The notes beneath the pieces are model-generated. The model saw only the letters and a program-made list of their open reading frames with translations. It had not been told where the DNA came from and searched no databases. Shown piece after piece: positions 17,194 through 26,786 of a stretch of DNA of 61,273 nucleotides; position 1 is the first letter of the stretch; each line of letters opens with the position of its first letter. The DNA comes from Paenibacillus typhae (GTDB lineage Bacteria > Bacillota > Bacilli > Paenibacillales > Paenibacillaceae), in contig NZ_FNDX01000038.1 in assembly GCF_900099765.1 (NCBI RefSeq), positions 1 to 61,273 on the forward strand. Reading direction: 5' to 3'. A program made the position numbers and the translations under genes.

Positions 17194-17222
17194 AATATAA
17201 AATATTTCCAATATTCTGTCAA
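17194..17222 (-). promoter_or_regulatory. Sigma-A promoter of the T-box transcript
   Basis: On the minus strand TTGACA (17217-17222) and TATATT (17194-17199) are separated by exactly 17 bp, placing the transcript start near 17187, just before Stem I. Confidence 0.8.
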
Positions 17223-17330
17223 TAACGCAAATAACAACAGCGGCCGGAAGTCCAAATATTCTCTGGAGTCACGGCGAAGCCCAAATAGAATAGTTTCTGG
17301 TTTTAATTATTTGCAGTAACAGCACTATAA

Positions 17331-18191
17331 TCAAGAATTCCCCCTATAAGCCTTCGGCGACATGCCGTAGGCTTTTTTGAATTGGCGGGTCAGATAATTG
17401 CTGTCATTGAAGCCGCACATATAGGAAATCTCCGTGATGGAATGCCTGCTTCCCCGGAGCAGCGTGGAGGCCAGCTCCAGCCGCAGGCGCTGGATGTAGG
17501 TGATCGGAGTCGTCTGATAGTACGCCCGGAAGATCCGGTTCAGATGCCTGACCGATATCCGTGACTGCGCGGCGATATCCTCCAGTGTGATCTGTTCACA
17601 GTAATGATCCTCGATATAGGAGATGGCACTGGCCAGGTGCATCAGGCTGTTATCCGTTCCGGCCTCCTGATTCTCATAGTGCCTGGACAGATACACCACC
17701 AGCTCCATGAACCGTGAGGCGAGCATCGTCTGGTAGCCCTGCTGCTTCTCCTCGTATTCCTTGATCATCCCAGCGATGAAGGCGGAGACATGCTCAAGGC
17801 TGGCGATCGGCAGATTCAGTTTGCTTTTGAACCCGTTGATGCTGCGGTAAAACGGCTCCAGCACGAACAGCGCCTGATAGCCGTTCAAGGTTCTGAGGTC
17901 AGGGCCTGCGGATTTGAGCATTTCGGCCTTATACATTATGTTGCAGATTTTAAAATCATACGGGGCCATGTATGCATGCGGGGTGCCGCCGCTGATGACG
18001 AAGACGTTCCCTTTTTTGATAAAGGATTCCTCATCATTGACGACATGAGTCGCGTGTCCGTTAAGCACGATAACCAGCTCGGAGAAATCCGCATGCTTAT
18101 GGAGCGACATGTCCTCCTCATGACCGCCGTACTGGATAAAGAACGGAAATTGCTCATCGGTAGTGAACCAGTTCAGATAGACATTACTCAC
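17331..18191 (-). CDS. AraC-family transcriptional regulator (RhaS/RhaR-like)
   Basis: A 286-residue regulator with cupin-type N-terminus (LHKHADFSELVIVLNGHATHVV, KKGNVFVISGGTPHAY) and C-terminal AraC DNA-binding domain (ITLEDIAAQSRISVRHLNRIF, ITEISYMCGFNDSNYLTRQFKK). The start codon is GTG at 18191 with GGGAGGT upstream. It is divergent from the solute-binding lipoprotein gene at 18385, so it is the likely regulator of that gene, answering to a mono- or oligosaccharide. The 145 bases between its 3' end and the T-box promoter hold nothing recognisable. Confidence 0.88.
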   Translation of the reverse strand: MSNVYLNWFTTDEQFPFFIQYGGHEEDMSLHKHADFSELVIVLNGHATHVVNDEESFIKKGNVFVISGGTPHAYMAPYDFKICNIMYKAEMLKSAGPDLRTLNGYQALFVLEPFYRSINGFKSKLNLPIASLEHVSAFIAGMIKEYEEKQQGYQTMLASRFMELVVYLSRHYENQEAGTDNSLMHLASAISYIEDHYCEQITLEDIAAQSRISVRHLNRIFRAYYQTTPITYIQRLRLELASTLLRGSRHSITEISYMCGFNDSNYLTRQFKKAYGMSPKAYRGNS

Positions 18192-18384
18192 AGGCGGTAC
18201 CTCCCGGAAAATGGGCGTTCGTGTCTATATAATGCTATTTTATGACCTGAAAATCAAGGTATCCGGCCAAAGGCGCAGAGTAAAATGAGAGCATCACCAA
18301 GAGCAGCGCTGACAGGCGATGAGGTTTGCAACCGCATTCAAGAAGCTTATGCATCAGATTAGAGCTAAAGGGGGATTTATCAGA

Positions 18385-20088
18385 ATGAATCATAAGGTAT
18401 CGAAAAAGCTCGGAGCAGCACTGCTGGCAGGCTTGATGCTGGTATCGGCCGGCTGCAGCAATTCCGGGAACAACGCCGCAGACAGCACGAACGGGAACAG
18501 CGGTAATGATACGGAGCCGGTGACCTTCACGTTTTTTGGGGCGGATGCCAGTCCGAACTGGAATAACATGCAGGACGACGTGGGCAAAGAAATTACAGCG
18601 AAGACCGGTGTTACCTTGCAGGCGGAATTTGATGTGGGCGGCGGAGGCGGACAGGACCGGATTGCCATGATGGCCGCAAGCGGCGAGTACCCGGATATTA
18701 TTTTCGCCAAGGGGGAGATTGGCAAGCTGGTGGATGCCGAAGCCCTGATTGATCTGACCGATCTGATCGATAAGCATGCGCCTAATATCAAAAAAGTGAT
18801 GGAAGGCAACATGAACCGTATGAAATACAGTAAGGACAACGAAGCGATTTACTCGATTCCGACGAATGTCGGCGTAGGCGAACAGAAATTTGATGCGACC
18901 AATGGCTTCCAGATCCAGCACCGGGTACTCAAGGAACTGGGCTATCCGGAAGTGAGAACGGTCAAGGATTTTGAGAATGTGCTCAAGGAATATTATGCCA
19001 AGCATCCGACGACTGACGGCCAGCCGACAATCCCGATGACACTGAATGCCGACGGCTGGAAGATCATGATTACCGTGACCAACCAGGGGGATATTACGAC
19101 TGGCGGGGCTAATGACGGAGAGTATTATGTGAATCCGGAGACGTATGAGACGATGCTGCACTATAAAAAACCGGAAGAGAAGGAGTATTTCCGATGGCTG
19201 AACCACATGTACAATGAGGGGCTGCTCGACAAGGACTCTTTTGTGCAAAAGGATGACCAGTACAAAGCGAAAATCTCCAGCGGCCGCGTGCTCGGTCTCA
19301 GCTCGGTGGAGTGGGAGTACCAGGATGCGGAGAATGCCCTGAAGTCTGCCGGCAAAGACGAATATACGTACGCGCATTTCCCGGTCACCCTGAGTGAGGA
19401 ATATAAGGATCATGCGATGCAGGCTGTCGGCGTAGACGGCTATGGTATCAGCATTACTACCTCCTGTGAAGATCCGGTCCGTGCGATCAAGTTCATCGAC
19501 TGGCTGTCCTCGGAGGAAGGCCAGGTGCTGAGAAACTGGGGCATTGAGGGCAAAACCTACAATATAGAGAACGGAAAACGGGTGATGCCTGCCGATATTC
19601 TTGATCAGAAGGTCAATGATGCGGGGAATTTCGCCAAAAATACAGGTGTCGGCTTGTATTCTATCTTTGGAGTCCGTTATGGAGACGGTGTGAAGGATTC
19701 TACGGATAATTACTATACCACCAATTTTCCGGAACAGATTCTGGCCGAATATTCGGATGCGGAGAAGGAGTCCCTGGCCGCGTATAAGGCAACCACCTGG
19801 AAGGACCTGTTCCCTACCGAAGACGAATTCCCGGTAAAAGAGTGGGGTGCACTCTACAATATGCCAGTACCGACGGACGGAGACTATCAGGTAATCTACC
19901 AGAAGACACAGGATATTGTCCACAAACGGATTCCGGAAGCCATTCTCTCCAGTTCGGCTGAATTCGATAAAATCTACGATGACTTCATTGCCGAGCTGAA
20001 CAAAGCCGGGGCCGAGAAGATGGAGAAGGAATATACAGAGCTGGTTAAAGCGAGAGTATCGCTGTTTACCGGCAAGGATATTAAATAG
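18385..20088 (+). CDS. Extracellular solute-binding lipoprotein, CUT1 sugar-ABC type
   Basis: A 567-residue lipoprotein. The start is set at 18385 (AAAGGGGGA upstream), giving signal peptide KKLGAALLAGLMLVSAGC with a lipobox cysteine at residue 24, then a low-complexity N/S/G linker and the bacterial extracellular solute-binding fold of LipO/YtcQ size. It would deliver an oligosaccharide to a membrane permease. No permease or ATPase gene lies next to it, so it must share permeases encoded elsewhere or be an orphan sensor/receptor. The divergent AraC gene is its likely regulator. Confidence 0.88.
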   Translation: MNHKVSKKLGAALLAGLMLVSAGCSNSGNNAADSTNGNSGNDTEPVTFTFFGADASPNWNNMQDDVGKEITAKTGVTLQAEFDVGGGGGQDRIAMMAASGEYPDIIFAKGEIGKLVDAEALIDLTDLIDKHAPNIKKVMEGNMNRMKYSKDNEAIYSIPTNVGVGEQKFDATNGFQIQHRVLKELGYPEVRTVKDFENVLKEYYAKHPTTDGQPTIPMTLNADGWKIMITVTNQGDITTGGANDGEYYVNPETYETMLHYKKPEEKEYFRWLNHMYNEGLLDKDSFVQKDDQYKAKISSGRVLGLSSVEWEYQDAENALKSAGKDEYTYAHFPVTLSEEYKDHAMQAVGVDGYGISITTSCEDPVRAIKFIDWLSSEEGQVLRNWGIEGKTYNIENGKRVMPADILDQKVNDAGNFAKNTGVGLYSIFGVRYGDGVKDSTDNYYTTNFPEQILAEYSDAEKESLAAYKATTWKDLFPTEDEFPVKEWGALYNMPVPTDGDYQVIYQKTQDIVHKRIPEAILSSSAEFDKIYDDFIAELNKAGAEKMEKEYTELVKARVSLFTGKDIK

Positions 20089-20102
20089 TCTATGGTAAAA
20101 GA

Positions 20103-20134
20103 GGGCTCTGCCGGTTTAACGGCAGGGCCCTTGT
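20103..20134 (+). terminator. Hairpin after solute-binding protein gene
   Basis: GGGCTCTGCCG (20103-20113) pairs with CGGCAGGGCCC (20120-20130), followed by TTGT; the T tract is poor, so this is a weak intrinsic terminator or an mRNA-end stabiliser. Confidence 0.55.
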
Positions 20135-20162
20135 CTGTGGGTGACTGATCCGAAGTAAAGGC

Positions 20163-21059
20163 TCAGCCCTTCGGGATGCTGCGGTAGCGGGAGGGCGAGA
20201 AGCCGGACATTTTTTTGAACAGTCTGGAAAAATAGTAAGGGTCGCTGATCCCGACAGCCGAGCTGACCTCCTTGATGCTGAGCTCCGTAAGGTCGAGCAG
20301 CTGGCCGGCCCTCTGGATTTTGAGCCTCAGAAAGTACTCAATCGGGGGCACCCCTGTCTCCAGATTGAACAGGTGGATCAGGTGCTGCTGGGACAGGCCG
20401 ACATGCCGGGCAAGCTCCGTTAGCCGGATGGATTCTTCCATGTGCTGGTTCATGTATTTTATCGCCTGCTCCAGATAATGCTCCCGCTTCTTCTCCTGCG
20501 CCGACTTGCTGGTGTTAAGCCCGATGCCGGACAGCAGCTGCCGGGTGGTCTGGGCAACATGAACATGCGAGGTCAGCGAATACGTCCGTTCGGCCAGCAG
20601 CTCATAGGCAGGCTGGAACCACTCGGTGAATCTTGCAATTCCGCTGGGGGAAAGGGCAAGCGGCCCGGCAGACAGGCCGAACAGGCTGACCAGCCCGGCG
20701 GCATGGTCTCCTTTGAAGTGGAACCAGTAGATGCTCCAGGGATTCCCGGCTCCGGCCCCGTAGCGGTGGGGGGTATCCGGCGGAATAATAACCAGTTCAC
20801 CTTCCCGCACAGTCATGCGTTCCCCGGACCTGAGCTCAACCCATCCCTCGCCCGATTCGCAAAAAATAAAGATATGCGCCGGCACTCCTTCAGGGCGTTC
20901 CCGGAAATGGTATTCCGCATTTGGAAAATAGCCGATATCCGTTACAAAGAGCTCGGAAGTCAGCGCTTCCTGCTCCAGCTCCTTCATCCAATAATCTGGG
21001 AGAACATACAGCTTCTCCTCTGTGAAGCCTTCACGCTTTTGCATCATGCGGCCGGCCAT
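20163..21059 (-). CDS. AraC-family transcriptional regulator
   Basis: A 298-residue regulator with cupin-like N-terminal domain (GVPAHIFIFCESGEGWVEL, REGELVIIPPDTPHRYGAG) and a C-terminal AraC domain (IRLTELARHVGLSQQHLIHLF, IKEVSSAVGISDPYYFSRLFKK). AAGGAGG lies eight bases before the ATG. It is divergent from the DUF5107 and GH2 genes and probably switches them on. Length and domain order are standard. Confidence 0.88.
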   Translation of the reverse strand: MAGRMMQKREGFTEEKLYVLPDYWMKELEQEALTSELFVTDIGYFPNAEYHFRERPEGVPAHIFIFCESGEGWVELRSGERMTVREGELVIIPPDTPHRYGAGAGNPWSIYWFHFKGDHAAGLVSLFGLSAGPLALSPSGIARFTEWFQPAYELLAERTYSLTSHVHVAQTTRQLLSGIGLNTSKSAQEKKREHYLEQAIKYMNQHMEESIRLTELARHVGLSQQHLIHLFNLETGVPPIEYFLRLKIQRAGQLLDLTELSIKEVSSAVGISDPYYFSRLFKKMSGFSPSRYRSIPKG

Positions 21060-21135
21060 TTGTGGGCCTCCTTATTTTTCTTGAAATATAATTATTTGTA
21101 TGTTTCACGTTATAAATGATCCTTATATTTCTCGC

Positions 21136-21177
21136 AGAAACGGATACCGTCCTGTTTAGGACGGCGTAGCCGTTTCT
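21136..21177. repeat. REP-like two-part palindrome
   Basis: AGAAACGG (21136-21143) pairs with CCGTTTCT (21170-21177) and CCGTCC (21147-21152) with GGACGG (21159-21164) around a six-base loop. It lies between the divergent AraC and DUF5107 genes. It has no T tract, so it looks like a dispersed REP-type element or a regulatory hairpin rather than a terminator. Confidence 0.5.
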
Positions 21178-21285
21178 ACTTGCCGGATATGAATATAATC
21201 CATCACTTCCCGCATTTCGTCAATTGGAACCTCCGCTGCCGGAAGCTAAAGTAGAACTATAAAAGCAAGGGAGGCTAAAGCAGAC

Positions 21286-24200
21286 ATGAATCAAACCATA
21301 AATGCTCACACACCCGGAGAAGGTCCGGCAGCGGCTGAACAGGTGGAGGTATGGGAAACAGAGGTGCTCATTCCTACCTATGAGGCGGGAAAGGCAGATC
21401 CGAATCCGATGTTCCTGGAGAAACGGGTGTATCAGGGAAGCACCGGCCGTGTCTATCCTCATCCCGTAATTGAGTCCATCTCGGATGTGAAGGCCGATAA
21501 AAACTACAAGCTGGTTATTCTCGAAAATGAATATGTGCGGATCGAGATTATGCCGGAAATCGGCGGACGGATTTACCGTGCACTCGATAAAACCAACAAC
21601 TATGATTTCGTCTATTACAACCGGGTGATCAAGCCTGCTCTGGTGGGTCTGGCCGGACCGTGGATTTCCGGAGGCATTGAGTTCAACTGGCCGCAGCATC
21701 ACCGTCCTAATACTTTCGGTCCGGTAGAATACCGCTTCGGGCAATCGGAGGATGGAAGCGCCTCCGTCTGGGTAAGTGAAATTGACCGGATGTACGGCAC
21801 CAAGGTGACTGCGGAGTTCAAGCTGTATCCCGGCAAAGCCTACCTGGAGATTAACGCCCAGCTGTATAACCGGACTCCTGAGCCGCAGACCTTCCTGTGG
21901 TGGGCCAACCCGGCGGTGGCGGTCAACGACCATACACAGTCTGTATTCCCTCCGGACGTTACCGCCGTGTTCGACCATGGCAAACGGGACGTATCCCGCT
22001 TCCCGATTGCTACCGGAACGTATTATAAACAGGACTATTCCGAAGGCGTCGATATTTCCCGCTACAAGAACATTCCTGTACCTACCTCATATATGGCCTA
22101 CAAATCGGATTATAATTTCGTCGGCGGCTATGACCACGGTGTCCAGGCCGGCCTGCTGCATGTAGCGAATCATCATATCTCGCCCGGCAAAAAGCAGTGG
22201 ACCTGGGGCAACGGTGAGTTCGGCCAGGCCTGGGACCGCCAGCTCACCGATGAGGACGGCCCGTATATTGAGCTTATGACCGGTGTGTATACAGATAACC
22301 AGCCTGACTTCACCTGGCTGCAGCCTTACGAGGAGAAGACCTTCACGCAGTATTTCATGCCTTACAAAAATATCGGCGTTGTTAAAAATGCTTCGATCGA
22401 AGCAGCGGTTAATCTTGAGGTGGATGCCGCATCCGGCCAGGCTGTGGTTCAGGCGTATGCTACCTCGCTGCTGGAGCAGGCCAAGATTGTGCTGAAGGGA
22501 GCAAACCGGACGTATATTGAGCGGTCGGTACAGCTGTCCCCGAAGGACGAGGATGCTTTTAAGGAGAGTGTAACGCTGGAGGCAGGTGAGCAGGAGCATG
22601 ATCTGAAGCTGACGGTCAGAGCTGCTGACGGCAGACTGCTGATTGCTTATCAGCCGAAGCGCCCTGACATTGAGCAGATCCCGGATGCCGCCAAGCCGCT
22701 TGCTGAGCCCCATGAGCTGCGCTCCACCGAAGAGCTGTATTTGGCTGGACTGCATCTGGAGCAATACCGGCACGCCACCTTTGAGCCGGAGGATTATTAC
22801 CTGGAAGGCTTAAAGCGCGATAGAGGCGATATCCGCCTTAATGTAGCTTACGGAACACTGCTGCTGCGCCGTGGTTTGTACAGTGAGAGTGAAGCGTATT
22901 TCCGTACAGCGATTGAACGGCTGACCTGGAGAAATCCGAACCCATACGACAGTGAAGCTTATTACCAGCTGGGAGTGGCCCTGCGCGGCCAGAACCGTCT
23001 GGATGAAGCATACACTGCCTTCCACAAGGCCGTCTGGTCGGCTGCCTGGCAGGATGCCGGCTACTTCTCGCTTGCCCAGATCGCAAGCTGCAAGGGTGAA
23101 TATGCTGAAGCTCTTGATCTGGCTGAGCGCTCACTGGTCCGCAATTCACGCAACTACAAGGCCCGTAATCTGAAAGCGGCTATGCTGCGCAAGCTTGGAC
23201 GGTATAAGCAGGCACTTGCTTTTGCACAGGAAACAACAGGACTCGATGTTGCTGACTTCGGCGCCTATAATGAGCAGGCGCTGGCACTTGCCGCACTTGG
23301 TGATGCAGCCGCTGCTGAAGACGCTTTGGCAGGACTGAAGCTGCTGATGCGCGATGACGCACATAACTATCTGAATCTGATTGCCGATTACATGGGCTGC
23401 GGTATGCTGGAGGAAGCTATAGCAGTCGGCTTGCGAATGGTTCCAGCTGAAGGAACGGTGTATCCGATGGTGCATTATGCTCTGGGTGAGCTGTATGCAC
23501 TTGCCGGCCGCTCTGATCTGGCTGAGGCACAGCGCCGTGCCGGACAGTCTGCAGACCCGACCTACTGCTTCCCTAATACACTGTTCGAGCTGGAACTGCT
23601 GGAAAGCGCCGTCCGGGCCAATCCGGAAGATGACAAGGCCCACTATTACCTCGGCAACTTCTATTATGATAAAAAACGTCCGGAAGAAGCGATTGCCGGC
23701 TGGGAGCGTTCGAGTGAGCTGCGCGGGGACTTTGCAACCGTACACCGCAATCTCGGTCTTGCTTATTATAATAAACAGGGCGATCCGCAGGCAGCCATGG
23801 AATCGCTGGAGCGGGCCTATGCCTGCTCGCCGGAGGATGTGCGGATTCTGTTCGAGCTGGATCAGCTGCGCAAGAAGCTGGCCGTACCTGCGCAGGAGCG
23901 GCTGGATATTCTTGAAGCTAAGCGCAATCAGGTAGAGCAGCGGGATGATCTCTTTGTAGAATATGTTACGCTGCTGAACAATCTGGAGCGCTACGATGAG
24001 GCTCTGGAAGCGCTGGGCTCCCGTAATTTTCACCCTTGGGAAGGCGGAGAAGGCAAGGTAACCGGACAATATACATTTGCCCATACCGAGCTTGGCAAGC
24101 AATTACTCAAGGAAGGCCGCCGGGAGGAAGCGCTGGCCCACCTCCGGCAGGCACTGGTTTATCCGCAGAATTTAGGCGAAGGCAAGCTTGAAGGGGCGCA

Positions 24201-24675
24201 GGAAAATAATATCTACTATTATATAGGGCTGGCTTCTGAAGGTCTGCAGAAGCAGCAGGAGGCTAAGGAGAGCTACATGACCGCTTCACAGGGGCTGGAG
24301 GAGCCGGCAAGCGCGATGTTCTATAACGACCAGCCGCCGGAAATGATTTTCTATCAGGGACTGGCCTGGCGTAAGCTTGGCAATGAGAAGGAAGCGAAGC
24401 GGCGGTTCAACAAGCTGATCGATTACGCGGAGAAGCATCTTTTTGACGAGATCAAAATCGACTACTTTGCGGTATCCCTGCCGGACTTCCTGGTGTTTGA
24501 GGATGACCTGAACCGCCGCAACGTAATTCACTGCCGGTATATGCGAGGACTGGGACTGCTTGGACTGGGCCGGACCGCAGAAGCGGCGGCAGAGCTTGAT
24601 ACGGCATTGGAAATGGAGCCTAACCATCAGGGGGCCATTATCCACCGCCGGTTGTGCGGGCAAGCAGCGGAGTAA
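21286..24675 (+). CDS. DUF5107 domain protein with C-terminal TPR repeats
   Basis: A 1129-residue protein without signal peptide. Residues ~20-330 form DUF5107, a galactose-mutarotase-like beta-sandwich (LVILENEYVRIEIMPEIGG, WISGGIEFNWPQHHRP, FLWWANPAVAVNDHTQ); residues ~480-1120 are about a dozen TPR-like helical repeats (DSEAYYQLGVALRGQNRLDE, KAHYYLGNFYYDKKRPEEA). The rich acidic/aromatic residues in the first domain suggest carbohydrate binding or catalysis, but no activity can be assigned. GGGAGG lies 13 bases before the ATG. It is followed after 48 bp by a GH2 enzyme, with which it very likely acts on the same glycoside. Confidence 0.85.
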   Translation: MNQTINAHTPGEGPAAAEQVEVWETEVLIPTYEAGKADPNPMFLEKRVYQGSTGRVYPHPVIESISDVKADKNYKLVILENEYVRIEIMPEIGGRIYRALDKTNNYDFVYYNRVIKPALVGLAGPWISGGIEFNWPQHHRPNTFGPVEYRFGQSEDGSASVWVSEIDRMYGTKVTAEFKLYPGKAYLEINAQLYNRTPEPQTFLWWANPAVAVNDHTQSVFPPDVTAVFDHGKRDVSRFPIATGTYYKQDYSEGVDISRYKNIPVPTSYMAYKSDYNFVGGYDHGVQAGLLHVANHHISPGKKQWTWGNGEFGQAWDRQLTDEDGPYIELMTGVYTDNQPDFTWLQPYEEKTFTQYFMPYKNIGVVKNASIEAAVNLEVDAASGQAVVQAYATSLLEQAKIVLKGANRTYIERSVQLSPKDEDAFKESVTLEAGEQEHDLKLTVRAADGRLLIAYQPKRPDIEQIPDAAKPLAEPHELRSTEELYLAGLHLEQYRHATFEPEDYYLEGLKRDRGDIRLNVAYGTLLLRRGLYSESEAYFRTAIERLTWRNPNPYDSEAYYQLGVALRGQNRLDEAYTAFHKAVWSAAWQDAGYFSLAQIASCKGEYAEALDLAERSLVRNSRNYKARNLKAAMLRKLGRYKQALAFAQETTGLDVADFGAYNEQALALAALGDAAAAEDALAGLKLLMRDDAHNYLNLIADYMGCGMLEEAIAVGLRMVPAEGTVYPMVHYALGELYALAGRSDLAEAQRRAGQSADPTYCFPNTLFELELLESAVRANPEDDKAHYYLGNFYYDKKRPEEAIAGWERSSELRGDFATVHRNLGLAYYNKQGDPQAAMESLERAYACSPEDVRILFELDQLRKKLAVPAQERLDILEAKRNQVEQRDDLFVEYVTLLNNLERYDEALEALGSRNFHPWEGGEGKVTGQYTFAHTELGKQLLKEGRREEALAHLRQALVYPQNLGEGKLEGAQENNIYYYIGLASEGLQKQQEAKESYMTASQGLEEPASAMFYNDQPPEMIFYQGLAWRKLGNEKEAKRRFNKLIDYAEKHLFDEIKIDYFAVSLPDFLVFEDDLNRRNVIHCRYMRGLGLLGLGRTAEAAAELDTALEMEPNHQGAIIHRRLCGQAAE

Positions 24676-24723
24676 TCCGGCCGGTTTGAAGCAACAGATC
24701 TCATATGAAGGGTTGCGGTACCT

Positions 24724-26703
24724 TTGATTAACAGCGGGCGATACACAGCAAAACTGGATACGGGCTGGACGTTCCAGCCTGATCCTCAGAACCAGGGTGA
24801 ACAGGAGGGCTGGCAGACTAAAGGCCTGCCGTCACCTTCGGCAGTTATAGTTCCCCATACCTGGAATGTGCAGCAAGGCCTCGAAGAATACCGCGGGGCA
24901 GGCTGGTATGAACAGCTGCTGGAGGCTCCGGAGGAATGGACAGGCCGCCGGGTCCGGCTTTTCTTCGAGGGAGCCTACCGGGATACGGATATCTGGGTTA
25001 ACGGCGCATTGGCCGGGAGCCATTATAATTCCGGCTATACGCCGTTTGAGGCGGATATTACACCGTATATGCTTGCCGGAGGTAACAACAGGCTGGTAAT
25101 CAGAGTAGATAACCGGAACAGTGATACGGCTCTGCCCGTGAGCAACAGCTTTGACTGGGCGGATGACGGCGGGCTGATCCGGCCGGTCATGCTGGTAGTT
25201 ACGGGCAATGCGGCCGTAGGACAGCTGCGGGTAGAGCCTAAGGTCAGCTTCAACAGTGATGGCAAGCATACAGGCAGTACGGTAGCCGCTGAAATGAAGC
25301 TGTGTGAGCCGCTGGCTACTTCCGTTCATGCGGCGATTAGGGTGTACCGCAAAGAAGCTATAGTCTGGCAGGGGACTGAGGAGATTGCGGCCGGGGCCTT
25401 GACCTGGAGCTTTGCTGAGATTGGGCTGGAACAAACAGACTTATGGCATTTTGACCATCCGCATCTGTATGAGCTTGAGGTTGTGCTGACTGCTGGCGGC
25501 GAGATTCAGGACCGGGTAGTCCGCTCTTTTGGCTTCCGCGAGATTGTGGCGGAGGGTCATCAGCTGCTGCTTAACCGGGAACCGGTGCGGCTGATGGGTG
25601 TAGAGTGGATGCCAGGCTCGCACCCGGATGTCGGGATGGCAGAGCGGCTTGAAGACCTTACGGCGATGCTCGTCAGACTTAAAGAAGCCAACTGTATTAT
25701 CACCCGCTTCCACTGGCAGCAGGGCAACGAGCTGCTGGACTGGTGTGACCGCAACGGCCTCCTGGTTCAGGAGGAGATTCCGCACTGGCAGCAGCCGGCT
25801 GAACCGGGGAAAGGCACCTTGCTGCTTGCTCTGAGCCAAGCCAAGGAAATGATCGCAAGCCACTCGCATCACCCGTGTATCTTCGCCTGGGGTATGGGCA
25901 ACGAGCTGGACGGTCAATCTGCGGTAACTAACCAGTATATGGAGCAGCTTAAGCAGGAATTTCTGCAGCTTGATTCAACCCGGTTAGTGAACTATGTAAG
26001 CAATACGCTGCAGCTTCAGCCGGCATCCGATGCTACGGGGGCAGGGGATATGCTGATGTGGAACGACTATATCGGCACCTGGCATGGTGATCTGGATGAA
26101 GATGAGGTTATCCGTCAGATTATCGCGGATCATCCCGACAAGCCGCTTGTTGTTGCGGAATATGGACTTTGCGAACCGGCCTTTGAGGGCGGGGATACCA
26201 GAAGAACAAGTATTTTGCGGGAAAAAACAGCGATTTACCGGCGCTATCCGGCGTTTGCGGCGCTGATCTATTTCAGCCTGAACGATTACCGCACACAGAT
26301 GGGTGAGGAAGGCGAGGGGCGGCTGCGGCAAAGAGTCCATGGTTCTGTGGATCTGTACAACCGGGTGAAGCCATCCTTTGCCGCCTTGCGTGAAGAATCT
26401 TCACCGCTGATGGTTGCCGATGAGCCGGTATGGAAGGACGGCGGGCTCGAGCTGACGCTGGAGTGCCGCAATGATATTCCGAGCTATACGGTGAGAGGCT
26501 ACAGCTTGTCGGTAGCTTTAGCAGGCGGTGAGGTGATCTCGCAGCAGCTTCCTGATCTGGAGCCTGGAGAGGTACAGACGGTGCGCGTGGAGCTTCCGGA
26601 CGGTGTTGGCCGTGCAAGCGAAACGGACGAAGGTTCTATCCGCGCAGCAGGGTTGTCCATACTCCGGCCTACCGGGTTTAGTGTGCTGGAGCTGCAGATG
26701 TAG
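24724..26703 (+). CDS. Glycoside hydrolase family 2 enzyme (beta-galactosidase/glucuronidase type)
   Basis: A 659-residue cytoplasmic GH2 enzyme. Domains: sugar-binding jelly roll (residues 1-160, GAYRDTDIWVNGALAG), immunoglobulin-like domain (165-275), TIM barrel (280-570) and a C-terminal beta domain. The acid/base is E394 in WGMGNELDG and the nucleophile E479 in VVAEYGLCEP. Start is a TTG at 24724, with GAAGGG about twelve bases upstream; no better start is in frame. Specificity (galactoside, glucuronide, mannoside) cannot be decided. It forms an operon with the DUF5107-TPR gene and ends in a strong terminator. Confidence 0.88.
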   Translation: MINSGRYTAKLDTGWTFQPDPQNQGEQEGWQTKGLPSPSAVIVPHTWNVQQGLEEYRGAGWYEQLLEAPEEWTGRRVRLFFEGAYRDTDIWVNGALAGSHYNSGYTPFEADITPYMLAGGNNRLVIRVDNRNSDTALPVSNSFDWADDGGLIRPVMLVVTGNAAVGQLRVEPKVSFNSDGKHTGSTVAAEMKLCEPLATSVHAAIRVYRKEAIVWQGTEEIAAGALTWSFAEIGLEQTDLWHFDHPHLYELEVVLTAGGEIQDRVVRSFGFREIVAEGHQLLLNREPVRLMGVEWMPGSHPDVGMAERLEDLTAMLVRLKEANCIITRFHWQQGNELLDWCDRNGLLVQEEIPHWQQPAEPGKGTLLLALSQAKEMIASHSHHPCIFAWGMGNELDGQSAVTNQYMEQLKQEFLQLDSTRLVNYVSNTLQLQPASDATGAGDMLMWNDYIGTWHGDLDEDEVIRQIIADHPDKPLVVAEYGLCEPAFEGGDTRRTSILREKTAIYRRYPAFAALIYFSLNDYRTQMGEEGEGRLRQRVHGSVDLYNRVKPSFAALREESSPLMVADEPVWKDGGLELTLECRNDIPSYTVRGYSLSVALAGGEVISQQLPDLEPGEVQTVRVELPDGVGRASETDEGSIRAAGLSILRPTGFSVLELQM

Positions 26704-26726
26704 CCAACGTTAAGTCAATATAACCC

Positions 26727-26772
26727 AAAAATCCGGGATGCCCTGCTTCAATGCAGGCTTCCCGGATTTTTG
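26727..26772. terminator. Bidirectional terminator between GH2 and GntR genes
   Basis: AAAAATCCGGGA (26727-26738) pairs with TCCCGGATTTTT (26760-26771) around an inner CCTGC/GCAGG stem; A- and T-runs on both sides serve both converging genes. Confidence 0.92.
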
Positions 26773-26786
26773 TTATGCAGAGCATT

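Noticed and set aside
18235..19923. 562-codon open frame on the minus strand
   Set aside because: It is antisense to the solute-binding lipoprotein gene, whose signal peptide, lipobox and ribosome binding site are convincing.
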